Below are positions 28,007-40,517 of a stretch of DNA of 64,000 nucleotides, piece after piece. The position numbers were made by a program, and so were the translations under genes. The stretch is from Anisakis pegreffii (lineage: Eukaryota; Nematoda; Chromadorea; Rhabditida; Anisakidae). The notes under the pieces are model-generated. The model did not search any database, was not told the origin of the DNA, and worked only from the letters and a program-made list of their open reading frames with translations. Each line of letters begins with the position of its first letter. The first letter of the stretch is position 1. The stretch covers positions 62,001 through 126,000 of the forward strand of contig JAPYMA010000427.1 of assembly GCA_035041965.1 (NCBI GenBank). Direction: 5' to 3'.

Positions 28007-30013
28007 ATGATTCTTTCAATTGCTGCATTCAATTCCTTTCACGTCGTTTATTCACTGCTTGATTAACCGATCGACCATATTCTAACCCGAATAAATTCAT
28101 TTTCTTCAATGGTTCATATTCTCAATGCAATAAACAATAGAGATAATACGTACTTTTGCGTACTCTATGTTAATTGATCATATAATATTGTTGCAAATAC
28201 GCTGAACTCGTTTCGCTTCGTTTTTCGGCATCTCTTATGTTGATTACCGCTCTCGAATCGTGGAATTACTCCGCAACAGGATAACGATCCCAACATTTGA
28301 TCTCGATCTCGAGACTGGAGAATGATCGAGTTTTCGCAAACACTAGTTATTAAGTCTGTAGGTTTGAAAGCGGCGACCAGCAAATGAATATTAGAGCTAA
28401 TTTCTATGATAATCGCAGTGATTATAATGCCGTGCAATTGCTCAATCGTTGTAGTTTTATGAGTAACAGGATAAGTGCTTGTGATTGACCAATGTGAAAT
28501 TTAGCAGAGAATTCCGAGAAATAATTATGTGAAATGTGGCCGCGCACACAATTTACATCATAGTCACATTTAATTTCAATTGCTGACAATGCTGACGAGG
28601 AATTGACGACATTTCTCGCTTGTTCTATTGATAATATCTTTATTCAAACGAAAAATCAATAATATCGTTATTCCAACGAATATCGCTATTCAGATGAAAA
28701 GAGCGAGGAAAATCGTCTCCCTTGCAAGAACTCCTATTGAGCAATTGATAGCAGAAAAGTGTGGAATTGAACGAAAGCCCCAAACATGCATAATTTGCTT
28801 GTTCAAATGTAATCTTCTTAAGGCTAATACTTCGACAAAAGTACAAAGTGATATATTTGGGACTGCTGTTTGATGCATCAACGGACCATTTTTTGGAAGA
28901 GGAAATTGCTTGTAAACATCGATTCTCCAGACAAAAACAATGAATGAAGAAACACTTTTGACTATAGAAAAGGATCAAAACTATTTTCGGCATGATATGG
29001 GATTTTGTGCGTCCGTTTGTCGCTTCATCAGAGATTTGGGGTCAGTGAATCAGGGGTCGTCTGTCTAGAGATCGTATTTTCCTTTTTTTTATCCGAACTG
29101 ACTACCGAATTCCTAGCAAGGATATGCGGTCAAGAGCGTCATATAAACATGTGGAGATTGCTGAGCAGTTGTTCGATGTCAGAGGTTCTCCACATGTTTG
29201 AATTCTGGAATGATCAATTTATGCACAGCCCTCTTTTTGGAGCTCTTTGGAGTTTGCTGCTTGCGAGTTTCTCACAACAGAGAACGATTAGTTCGTAAAA
29301 ATTCGATGTGATTGAGAAGCATGCCAACAATTTGAAAAAGCTTTGTATATTGCAATGAACATATTTATTGACATCCGGAAATGTACTCACTAGAAATTTG
29401 TAGAACGTTAAATGCAAAAGGAACCTGAGAGTGTTCCAGCTGACTATTAGAGTGCCTGTAAAACAGTAGAGTACGTTCAGAATTCTATGAAAATTAGCCG
29501 CAATGTTGATACAAAGAAGTAAAAAGGTGAATTGATTAGCAATGCGAGAAAAATAAAAAATAATAGTGCGGATAAACTTTCAAACGACTTTGTACGAAAT
29601 GATAGTACCCTATCAAATTATACTAGACTTAATTCGTGGTAATATGTCATCAAAAACTGAAATGCTGTCGTCACAGCGTTGTCGAAAGAATTTTTGCAAA
29701 AATTGAAATGCAGAATTTTTTGGTGAATGTGGACAATTTTCGACTTAAGCATTGAGTATCGCTCATGATCATTCATCGTCTGTTCTAAACAATGCATGCA
29801 GAACTCGTGCATGTACACCGCAGTATGTTGAGAAAGTGCATTTTTTTTTCATGGAGAGCTATATTAAACTTCATGATTCTCCATTATATTCTCCATTATC
29901 GATTTCCTATGATGAATATCTTCACTTCGTTGCCGAATCATTAAAATATCCATTAAAAAAATATTTATTTACAAAAAAGCTGCAAAAAAACTGAAACAAG
30001 CAAGAACATCAAC
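28007..30013. other. Intergenic, no supported gene
   Basis: Two kb of AT-rich sequence after gene A. Overlapping short open frames on both strands around 28630-29300 have no splice context or recognisable motif. Confidence 0.5.
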
Positions 30014-30338
30014 ATGGCTGTCCCGCATATTAAAGTAAGTAGAATAATACGAAATATTACAGATTTACAATAATATAAATGAATGTAGTTACCATTTAAT
30101 TCAACAGAACAACAAAGTTATATCAAATAAAGAAGACTAGTTTATGAGGAGTTAAGTAAAACGGTAATTACTGAAGAAAAATAGAACAACGTAACACAGG
30201 TGAATCACCTAAGAATCAATCAAGATGATTTTTAGTTGAACAAAATCATTACAGATTACTCCATTTCAGACTTTTGCAAAGGAAATTCAAAGCAAAATTT
30301 TCGTGAAGAGGGAACCAACCGATACACCTACATTTAAG
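30014..30338 (+). CDS. Possible two-exon gene fragment
   Basis: Tentative. ATG at 30014 opens a 7-codon exon (MAVPHIK) ending at a GTAAGT donor (30035). After CCATTTCAG a 23-codon exon at 30270-30338 continues in the same frame (TFAKEIQSKIFVKREPTDTP...) and ends before AAG|GCAAGA, a possible GC-type donor; read straight on, the frame stops near 30420. No later exon was found because the Gag relic begins about 450 bp downstream. It could be a gene cut by the retroelement, or chance. No family recognised. Confidence 0.22.
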
Positions 30339-30490
30339 GCAAGAAACTGTTCTTCAAAAGAGCATTTTTTCCATAATCTTGCAGTAATGTTGAACAACCT
30401 TTCGACACAACGCACACTCATATGATAATATCGTGAATGTCGACCAAGAAATAAGTTTGAAGATTGAGTTGAATATATTCATTGGGGAAG

Positions 30491-30540
30491 AACACAATAA
30501 ATTGGTGATGAACACAACAGATTGATGATGAACACAACAC
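30491..30540. repeat. 20-bp tandem repeat
   Basis: About two and a half copies of a 20-bp unit beginning AACACAA and ending TTGATGATG, just upstream of the Gag relic. It might belong to the 5' untranslated or LTR part of that element, but no second LTR was seen. Confidence 0.7.
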
Positions 30541-30804
30541 ACGGTTGGGGGATCGATTGGTTGGATTGGCGGAAAACAATAACCCACAGCCGCTGCTTGG
30601 GAAGGACTTGATCACAATGGTTGGGTATCGGATTGGTTGGAGCTCTTAGAGGGGATGGGATGTGCCGCATGATAGCGAACTTTTCGTGATAATCATTATT
30701 GATAATATTTCTGTTGATAGAATTGTAACACGTCAGTCAGTGTTTTGCATTCGTCTATCATCACGTCATTTATCCGAATCATCCAATTCTTCTTTTTCGT
30801 CGAC

Positions 30805-32650
30805 ATGGTGCGTAACGCGGCCTCTGAACCGACCGCCACCTACCCAGCTTTGAAATCAGCGCATATCAGCCTCGCCATCACTCCTCATCTAAACGATTGT
30901 GCGCCTTTGATCGAGAGCGCAAATACTTTTCTCCAATTTCAACTGGCCGATTCACTGTCACCGGCTGAACAGCTCAGTGTCCTTCGCAACAAAAGACGGT
31001 CTTCTACTCGAACACTTCCACTCTACTCGAACAAAACCGTCAACAATTGCAAACTTATTACGAACAATGGCGTGACATCACCCGCTCATTATCTCCAGAC
31101 GATGATCCCGAATTAATCGACGCGGAACATACAGCTTACCAAACGATGAATGCCGATCCACATGGACTCCGCGCCATCCTATGGCAAATTACAACACTAA
31201 TTCACCAGCTGCAATTCTTCGACGAAGACCTCGACCGAATCGAATAAAAACTCCCATCTGCGCAGTCTCCCGCCACCAGTACTCATCAACCAGATGCATC
31301 GCCGATTCCTTCGGCACACAACCAAGCTACACTGCTATCAACTCAACAACAATCACATATCATTCCGCCGATACAACCCACTGAACCACCACTCAATCAA
31401 CAACCGCTCTCTTAACGTCATCACTGTCCTCTATCACCAACAGCAACAGAGCCATTCTTACAGTCTCCACGACCGCCACAGATCACCGCTCGACTACCGC
31501 AGCTACAATTACCCACTTTCGACGGCAAGCCGGGTGAATGGTTCGAAGTTTGGCAGCTCTTCCAAGCCACAGTTAACATTCATCCTCTCTCAGAAGTCGA
31601 AAAGCTCGCATACCTCACCAGCTGCCTACGAGGACAAGCAAAACTCGTAGCAGCTGGCTACCCACGTCGAGGGGAGAGCTATCGCCCTCTAATCAGCGCT
31701 CTCCACCAACAGTTCGGCAACCTCGATACACTCGAACGTAGTCTCCAAGTACAGCTGCGTCAACCCTGTACACCCTCTCACACGTCAACCGACCTACAAC
31801 AATTCCATAACGGCGTTTCCCGTATTCTCAACCACATGCGTATTGCCAACATTGACACGGAACAACGTCAGATACTATTCGAACTGGAACAACACCTGCC
31901 TGAAGCAACACGTCTCCTTATGTATCCAGCCAAACAGAAGTGCGTCAATTACTCAACATCCAACTTTCTTCGTCTTTTATTAGAAACTGCTCAAATGCTG
32001 GAAGCCGTACAACCTCGCTCACATCACAACAATCGCCCCGAACACAACAGTCGGCCACCTGTACCCAGTCGCAGAAATCAACCTCAACTATCGATGCGCT
32101 CCTTCGCATCTTCATCACCAACCCACTCCATACCGGCTCACCGTTCCCGTCAACAACCACCAGCACAACGATTCTCCAACAGTAATCAACGACATGCACC
32201 AGTACACTCCACTCAACAGCAAGCATTCACCAACAACAATCGCAGTTCCAGAAGGACTCCAACAGTACCATGTGCCTTCTGCAGCACCGCACACTGGCAC
32301 ACCCAATGCCCACATATTCAACTATTCAACAGCGAAAACTTCGCGCCCAACAACTCAATATTTGCTTCAAATGCCTCAAGCCTGGCCATACAACCTCAAA
32401 CTGTCCCCGCTCACGAACCTGCTATTATTGTCACGGATCACACAACATGGTCTTATGCTCTACACGATCAACACATCAACCAACAGTATCCCATACTCAT
32501 CTAACCATCTCCGAACCTACGCCAAACGAAACGTCCAGTAATGTCGCCACCGCAGCCACCTCTCTAGAGACTACTACCCATTCCTCCACCGTGCTACTAT
32601 TATGGTTTCAAATGCTTGACAAAAATGAAAAGAAATCGTCAGAACACTAG
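30805..32650 (+). mobile_element. gag: BEL/Pao-like retrotransposon, degenerate gag only
   Basis: A GC-richer block coding for a Gag protein in several frames. The start ATG is at 30805. The frame is lost near 31000, resumes in another frame to a stop near 31245, and an open stretch runs from about 31490 to 32330 (motif LPTFDGKPGEWFEVWQLF, typical of the BEL/Pao Gag core domain). The zinc-knuckle region (CAFCSTAHWHTQCP, then CFKCLKPGHTTSNC and CYYCHGSHNMVLC) is split by a frameshift near 32330. The frame ends at 32650 soon after the knuckles, so protease, reverse transcriptase, RNase H and integrase are all absent. No LTR pair was recognised. It is a dead, truncated copy; only broken frames are present. 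Confidence 0.85.
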
Positions 32651-33145
32651 CATAATTCATTCAAGGGATAGTAATCGCTGTAATGCTCCTCCTGATCTAT
32701 ATTATGAGTGCGCGAGTACTATTCATTGTACTGAGCGCTCTATAAGGTGAATGATTCATCTAAAAAATTCTTGTTCATTGGACCAAAACCTCACCTCAAC
32801 AACGCATGACGTTTCTGTTGTCACACAGAGACACCAACAGAAGTCGGAAAATTTCATGGAAACATGAAAATATCATTCAGCTATTTACATGATATAAAAA
32901 TGGCAAAAACATTTTAGCGTCGTAGAACATTATCGGTGAGGTGAATGGATATATACAGATCTGTATTGAACGAGATTTGAATTCGAACCATGATTCCCAT
33001 CAGTGAATCAATATTGACCAAATCGCAAGGTTTCTCGATTCATAATATAGGATGATTCATAATATACGGTAGATGCCTTCATGTTGACGTTTTTTCTTGA
33101 TCAGACTGGGCCGAGCTGTATGCCAGCCAGCGTTGCAGTTGCACC
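32651..33145. other. Intergenic between gag relic and 7TM receptor gene
   Basis: About 500 bp of AT-rich sequence without a recognisable feature. Confidence 0.45.
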
Positions 33146-36094
33146 TTATGAATGATAAGTGCGTTGCTGCTCGTTGGTGGTACTAGGTTTTAGTGTTGTC
33201 ATTTTGATGACAGGCGTAACCACTGATTGTCTTTGTGAATGCACGCATCCAATGACTTTGAAAAATGCGGTACGGTAAACTTTTAGAGCGAAAAGAGTTG
33301 CCAGAGACAAGATGAGAGGTTGTAATGGAATAGCTACAGACTGAAATGGTGAACATTATTGACTGTCGAGTAATTGCACTGAATGGAGGAAGAGGACTCT
33401 GATTACGTGAAGACAACATTCGAAAGGTTTTACTCTTTATGGTTCAGTGAAAGTATCATGTTGATCAGAAATGTTTGGAGTGTCTTTGCTACATTAGTTC
33501 AAAAATGTTGTTGGAATAGAGTCATGATATTCACTCATTCAAGTTCGTTGAATTCGTTCCATCGAAAAGTCGATATCATTGTGGTTGTTATCAAAAAGAA
33601 ACAAGAATGTTCAGCTTACTGCAGCAGATAAATCAGATAATAGGTCTTCAATGGATTAACGAAATTGAACGGATCAACTCACTCTCACAACAAGTGAAAT
33701 GTGGAAGTAATGCTTTAAATGATCGATTGAAGATCCATTATTCATATTATAATTCACCAAAACGGCAAGCAAGTCAGCAGCTGGAATGATAGAGTTAGAT
33801 CATTGTGCAGAAAAATTCATTCTGATTCTTCGCTTCACTACCTTAACGGAGGCCTTCTGAGCAGGAGTTTAAAAAAAATGGTAATTATCTTATCAAATGC
33901 ACAAGTTTAACGCATTATTCTCGAATGGAATCGTTGGGTTTTTGAAGTGAAAAACTTTTGAAAATTTACCGAATATTGGCAAACTGGTGACAGTTATTGG
34001 TACGGTATAAAATATGGTTGATATGAGCATAACTGCATGTTTGCTCTTCTCTTGACTGTGACTTAGCTTCGTGTAATATTTGATCACAGTGAACACGGCC
34101 TGAACGTAACTTCAAGTTCATTCTCCAGTCTTTATATACGACGATTTTCTAATGTGACGATTTTCAATCTCATAGACTTTTATGAATCCACTAACTTTAT
34201 ATAGGCTCATTGATTTCCAAACCACTCAATTATTCCATTCTTCATGTGATTTAATAATAATCAGAGTGATGCATCTTAGAAGTATTGAAAAAAAACATAT
34301 ATCAACCAGTAATCACCCCCAGACCCGGTGGCCCGTGTTGCCTCCTATCCCAATGACCCGCATAAACCGCGTAAAAGTAAAATAATAATAAAACAACCGT
34401 ATGCCTGAAACTCTTGTAGCCCACATTCAGGAAACTGATGGACTGCATCAAAACCGCTGAAGGTTCCACTAAATCGAGTGTGGCTCCATTTTGTTTCTAA
34501 GCAGTGCCACTTGATTAAAGCAATGATGTGAGCTAACCATTATGGATACAATAGTCACCGCTACATGCGCCGCAAAGAAGAGATATATCTTTAATAGCGC
34601 TGCGAAAACTAGCCGATTCGGCAGCGTAAATTCAGCGGCGTCGAATAATGAGTATGTAATGATGAATATATCAGCGCAAATGAAGTAAACCTTCCAATGT
34701 CTGAAAAGTACCACCACATCCTTTCGATAACCACGATTAAAATTTCTGAAGAATCCATTAGGGAATTGACAACTACAGTGCTAAGGAAACAATTCTATGA
34801 CACATCCAGTGAAGTCCAAAAAGCTTTCTCAGCAGGAAAATCGTTGATAAATGAACTGACTTGAAATCGAAGAATCGATTGTACATAAGTGGCCGGTTGA
34901 ATAGACAGAACAAAGATCCCAAGAATGCCAGTGAAAACAGCTGAAGAGATGTTTGACAAATTGTGCTGGTACTCATCAGCAAATAATTCATAAAATGCCT
35001 GAAATCATGGACAAGTCAATTAAGCACTGAACCGCTTGTTCTTGACTGGCAATTTAGTGGTATTTGAAATCGAAAAAGTCATGGTTTTTGAATTGGCTGG
35101 ATAGTGAAGAAAGATTTTCATTGGAACTTTTTGACTTGAGTCAGCGCAGAAAAGAAAGGAGCGCAATCGTGCGATGAATAATTAGGTGAATAGAGTCATT
35201 GGTGCTATACGCTTTGAGAATTCAAAAACGTCTAGAAGTATCGGCGAGGAATGCAACATATTTATAGATATTCATAAAACTAGAATCATCAACAGATGGT
35301 GACTTGTCCAAAAATGTGCACTTCGAAATAAAGAATGAATGATGTTTCTAGAGTTGCGCTGTGGTGATCAATAACATTCACAAAAGCCTGAAAACGGAGA
35401 GGAATGATCCACGATATTGTCATAGTATCCCAGACACAGCTCCGTTTTTCTGTTTCCATCGCAACTCAGTCTGATTTCACAAAGGTCTTTACGACTACCT
35501 CCGGTGATCAGAAAGCAGAATTTCTCGCCTATCGTTCGCCAGCTTTTGAATTATTGAACTGTGAACTTTTCACTCCAATAATCAGAAATCAACGAGAGAG
35601 CCCCGGAAAGCTGGCGGAGGCACCTCGAAACCGAGGATCATCGAGCTGATCAGACATCCCACGGAAGTCGACATCCTATTCGAATTCCACAAGAATTTTC
35701 CGTGAGCACAACTACTTAAATTAAGCCCACACTGATGAGGTAATATCTAATGCATGGATCAACAATGATGCCAGCAGCCTCTGCGATCAAATGAGAACGA
35801 ACTGTAATGAATAAAAATTAGATGTACTTTGTAAACGAACACGGAAGCATACCCTAAAAAGACGTTCGTGCACCCGAAAAGTCTAGCATAATCATTTGCT
35901 GCGTTTATAACATGTACGATTTCCATAAGGAGCATAGGAGCAACAACATGTATCGAGTAGAGATTCGTGATATCCTTTAGTGGTAGTCGAGTTAATCCAA
36001 TGTACAGCACAAATATCGATGACAAAATTGCAACCGCGAAGAGTGCAGCATTGAAAACGGAGAGGAAATTTGGGAACGCTGCAGCTGAAACCAT
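33146..36094 (-). CDS. Seven-transmembrane serpentine receptor, class not assigned
   Basis: Five exons join in phase: 36094-35853, 34998-34861, 34745-34538, 34099-33970, 33333-33146, giving 301 residues. Each intron has GT-AG ends; the last acceptor (TGTAG at 33334) was chosen because it keeps the TM7 frame. Seven hydrophobic spans are visible: about residues 12-34, 46-66, 82-110, 143-163, 178-200, 218-238 and 242-262. RPLMYNRFFDFK follows TM3, and a basic YRTAFFKV tail follows TM7, as in nematode chemoreceptors. The N terminus is short (MVSAAAFPNF). A CTTGTCAG acceptor lies about 20 bases before the ATG and could be the trans-splice site. It lacks the NRF...SPLRYPRIFS motif of the Srx genes here, so it belongs to another class. 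Ligand unknown. Confidence 0.75.
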
Positions 36095-38084
36095 AGTCGT
36101 TATTACTACAGAGCATACTGACAAGAAAGATTTCACTTCACTCACGAAACATTGCCTGACTTGTGATCATCCTTGTTCACTGTTAACTTGGGTTGAAGGG
36201 CATTTTGAATAAACGAATCGCGAAGTTAAATGTTTATATTGGAGACATCAGGCGAATTTTTCAACAGTCGTCTCTTCACCAATCACTAAGCGGAGAATTT
36301 AACGGGAAACCCTGCCTCTAAGACGTGAGGAGTGATGAATTCCTTGAAAAGTTTTTTTTTACTGCTAAAGTGCAATAAATGATTTGAAAAAATCAAACAA
36401 AAAGAATGGAGATGAGAAATCTGACGGCAATAAACGCCATCTTTTGCCAGCGAGCAAACCGGTGATGCGGATATATTTGCAGATGTTCGTAAATACAGAT
36501 CTTGCAGCTGAGATTCAAGTTGCTCGCTTATGCTCATATTAATCAATGCTGAAATGATTCATTCGTTGAAGAACAAAAATGAGAATTTAGTATTGTTTAT
36601 TACTGCTTCGACTTGTTACTGCAGGCGACTCATTATTGAATTATCAAGAGTGTTAGCAGTGATCCTTATTGCATTAGCAACAGTAATGCAAAAGCACATC
36701 AGCACAGAATCGACAATATCCTCGTTATACTTCAGGAGGAAGCAAAAGTATCTTCAAACTATAGTTATTGTGCGGTATAACAGCGGTATTGATTCAGAGC
36801 ATATGAGAAATAATGATTGCTATACTTATTTTTCCTGTCAAGGGGGGGGAAGGTTTGACGGAAAATAAGTGTACTGAATCTCTAAAGACCTGGAATCCCC
36901 CTAAAGTTTCTCGTTATCGGTCCAGACGGAAGTAAGAGGTGAAACAGTCTCAAAGAAATAAAGAATGAACGAATAGTGAACAAATGACAACAACTCAAAC
37001 GAAAAAAAAACACGAAAACGATCCCGCAGTTCCTTGAAATATTGGCGTACACGAGTTACTCCTGCGACGACGCGATTCCTCAACCGTTCTCGTCCTGGTG
37101 AAGACCTCACAGTGAATCTCCCTCGTTTGATAGATTAGCCGAAGAAATCAACAATAAAGTCGAATATTCTTCGAATATTACCGAGATATTTCGTATCAAT
37201 TGAATCGATGTTTAATATGATGGTAGTCAGGTAGAAATTACTTTTTCTTTAAGAATTTATTCTGCGAAGCAAGTATTACAGTAACAATATGTCAGATTGA
37301 AAATGACGATAATGTTGACTAGTATCAATAATCAATCAATTCAACGACAACAAGCTTGAGGTTATTTCGCTCCGAAAATCCCACAATAACAATAATACCA
37401 CAATACAACAACAACAATACCAATGATTTTTCCCAACTTTCACCTCGATCATTCGCATTTCTTCACAAAATCCACTGCTTCAATAATTACCCAGTTGGCA
37501 ACCTCAAATTTGGGTAATTAAATGCGATTTTCACGTAATTAGACATATACTCGAACGAACTACACAAATTAAACAAATCTAAACAAATTCAATCAAACGT
37601 AATCAAAGGAGATTGGAAACATAACGAATATCATGAAGCACTGGCTATATAAGATTAAATGAGTTTGATAGAAGACGCATACCTTCTTTTATATCAATCA
37701 TATTGGAGCTATGATGTCATGTGAATATAATATCATGCGAATGTTCATTACAACATATTACAACACAGGTGCATTTAGATAAAAGGCATAAAGGCTTGCA
37801 TTAATTGTAATCTGATTGAAGGAAATTAATAAGGACAGCAAACGACTAAGGCACCGGATAACAAAAAATAGATTTTACAAAAAATATAGGCATTACACTT
37901 ATCTTCTCGCGACAATTGCAATGGCATCAATACAATTTAAGTTGAAACTGAGACTGATAATGATACAATCCTAATAACATGAACAACGAAAGCATTAGTG
38001 ATAACGATAATTGTATGAGCATCAAAATGATGCTTTTTTGAGCGTTACCATGTTGATTGTTGGGAATCATAGTGTTTTGGAGTA
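36095..38084. other. Intergenic, no supported gene
   Basis: AT-rich, with a CAA/AATAC-rich patch at 37381-37425 and a G-run at 36842. Open frames are short and lack splice context. Confidence 0.45.
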
Positions 38085-38521
38085 GGCTGTTTTTTTTTGA
38101 CAGGCGGAGTATCTAATCGTAAGCAGATCAAATGTGAGGGTGAAAGTTCTGGAGTCTGCAGCTGCTCCGAATCGAACTTAGCAGAGGCGAAACATCTGTG
38201 AGTGGATGACCAGAGGATGGACTGTTTGGAGTGAACCTTTAATGAACAGTGAATTTGATTTTATGCGGCATTCTAATGATCATTGTTTTACCTGCTTTCA
38301 TTATTATTATTATTATTGCTTTCATTATTAATTGGCATTAGTCGTATGAACGTATCGTTATTATTGTAATATAAAAGGTTCACTCCAAACATTCCGTCCT
38401 CTGATCATCCATCCAGAGAGGTTTCACCTCTGCTAAGTTTGATTCTGAGCTATTATAGCTCCAGAAGTTTCGCCCTCACATTTGATCTGTTTAGATACTT
38501 CACCTGCCAAAAAATAAAGCC
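38085..38521. mobile_element. Foldback (long inverted repeat) element
   Basis: Two arms of about 150 bp are reverse complements with scattered differences: 38085-38240 and 38373-38521. Shared landmarks are GAGTATCTAA / GAAGTATCTAA near the outer ends, AGATCAAATGTGAGGG, CTTAGCAGAGG and TTTGGAGTGAACCTT at the inner ends. The loop of about 130 bp contains an ATT microsatellite. No coding capacity, so it is a non-autonomous foldback or long-TIR MITE. No clear target duplication was seen. Confidence 0.85.
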
Positions 38522-38780
38522 TCCTCTAAAGCACTGTGATTCCCAAAAATTAACATGAAACGCTTAAAAGACTTCATAGTAACTTCATATTGGATAATAT
38601 ATTATACTAGATAAGTATAACACATCCATAACACTCGATCAATTCGTTCAGGTGTAGAGCATTCGCGAGAGCACATCAATAAGAGCTAAACGCTTCCTGC
38701 GGAAATTCAAAACTTCAGCATTCACGTAAAACTCGGACATTCAAAAGTCTATCGACGTCAACCTGTCTAGCCAATTAACA

Positions 38781-38957
38781 CTAGTGTTGTGCGGGGAGAG
38801 AAAAATAAGTCGGGGACGGGAAGAATCGGGGACATTTCAGGGAAGCGGAGAGTTCCCGAAAAAGGCAAAAATGGTCGGGGGCGGAGATGAGGACTCGGGG
38901 ACGGGGAGTTTCGTGGAGAAAACTCAATTTTATCCCCGTCCTCAAAACTCCCCGAAG
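38781..38957. mobile_element. GC-rich CTAG-ended MITE, copy 2
   Basis: Starts CTAGTGTTGTGCGGGGAGAG and is rich in TCGGGGACGGG and CCCCG. The right end (near CTCCCCG, 38957) lacks the terminal CTAG, so this copy is truncated or eroded. Confidence 0.7.
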
Positions 38958-39874
38958 ATATAACTTCGGAACTAGAGTCAGCAGGACCTTAAAAACATGA
39001 TTTTTTGATGGAAAAGCATTGAAATATAAGTGATCTTCAGGCTAGAAAAGTGATAGTTGCAAAGACGCAATGAAGTTCTATTTACAGTAGTTTATTCAAT
39101 CATATGAGAAAATAGAGTTTCTAAAAATGGCAAAATTTGTAAAAAAATAGCAAGAACAGCAAAAATAGCATGGCAAAAAAATGGAGTTCTTGAACAAATA
39201 GTAAAATAATAGCAAAAGTTCTTTGATAAAAGAGAATACACGCTCTACTCCTGCAGTTTTTTACTGCGCTAACCTAAGTGGACATATTGAATGTCATTGT
39301 GCAGCTCTCGAGATATTTTTAATCGTAAGAAGGAATTAACGTACGGATTCATGAACTCAAACTATCGTTGAATTTTGCTGCTCTCGGTTCTCATTAGAAA
39401 ATGTGATTATCTCATTAGTCTACATAGAAATGCATCCAGAAGAGCGTAAAATAAACTAATGAAGAGCAGAATAATCAGTTGAATGTTGAATGAAATGCTA
39501 CGCAAAAGTTCATCAAGCTGTTGTTGATCACGCCATTCGTCTGACTTGCATCAATTATCTTGACTATTCATCAATTAATGGTTGCAAACAGCAAGGATGA
39601 CTGCATGTGAATGATCTGGGAATGATTAAGGCTTGCTTGAAGATCTATGCACTATCAAAATTAGTACAAATTGACCTGCTTTATCAAGTCCCGAGATCTG
39701 AGGATTTTTCAAAACTAAAGTCACGGGTCGGGATTAGAACTGAAACTCCGGGATCCCCTGTAAACCCTAGCTGAGACAGGATGGTAATAGGGCCTTAAAG
39801 GCAAACATGCGAGCAAAGATCGAATATTCAACTTCGAATTGCTCGCAAGAACGCAGTATATCGACTTCAATCTT

Positions 39875-40043
39875 TTTCGGGGAGTTCCGGAGAGACTTCT
39901 CAAAATTTCGGGAAGAGCCGACAATTCTGAAAAAAATCGGGGACGGGGAAAGTCCCCGAAAATGGCCGCCGCTCGAAATTGGTCGGGGACGGAGACGGGG
40001 ATTCGGGGACAGCGACCCCGAATTCTGGGACTCCCCGCACAAC
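39875..40043. mobile_element. GC-rich MITE, copy 3
   Basis: Contains GGGGACGGGGAAAGTCCCC and a central AATGGCCGCCGCTC shared in reverse with copy 4. Ends with CTCCCCGCACAAC, the inverse of the copy-2 start. The left boundary is vague. GC-richness creates long overlapping open frames here on both strands, which I do not regard as genes. Confidence 0.65.
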
Positions 40044-40386
40044 AGGACTTATCACCGCATATATTTTCATTCATTCGCAACTAAGCACCACAGTCAACTG
40101 GATCGAAAGAATTCAAACAAATGAAATTCGTTGAATTGAACAATATGGCAGCCATATAAATTTCACACCAAACTAAACCGGTGGGAAAATATTGCGAGTG
40201 TTTCGTTTCGCCGGAAGTTTTACTGAACTCAACGATTTTGAATTACGTCATTCTAAATTTTTTCCACTCCAGCAAAAAATAGTGCGAAAGAATACTGCGA
40301 CTCGATCTTCTTTCTGTCATACGCATTTTTCAAGTAATTGTTTATGCATTATAATTAATAGCAGGTTGAATTAGTGTTTTGCGAGA

Positions 40387-40517
40387 AGTCCCGAATTCAG
40401 GGTCTCCGTCCCGAGTCCCCGTCTCCGACCATTTTTGAGCGGCGGCCATTTTTGGGGACACTTTCAATCCCCAAAATGTCCCCGACGTATTTATCTCTCC
40501 CCGCACAACGTTAGGTT
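40387..40517. mobile_element. GC-rich MITE, copy 4
   Basis: In reverse orientation to copy 3 (GAGCGGCGGCCATTTTT). Right end CTCCCCGCACAACGTTAG is an altered form of the CTCCCCGCACAACACTAG end. Confidence 0.68.

Noticed and set aside
28640..28993. 117-codon minus-strand open frame
   Set aside because: Overlaps an open frame on the other strand and shows no motif or splice sites.
39721..40124. Several overlapping open frames over 80 codons on both strands
   Set aside because: They fall on the GC-rich MITE, where stop codons are rare; the arginine- and proline-rich peptides reflect base composition.
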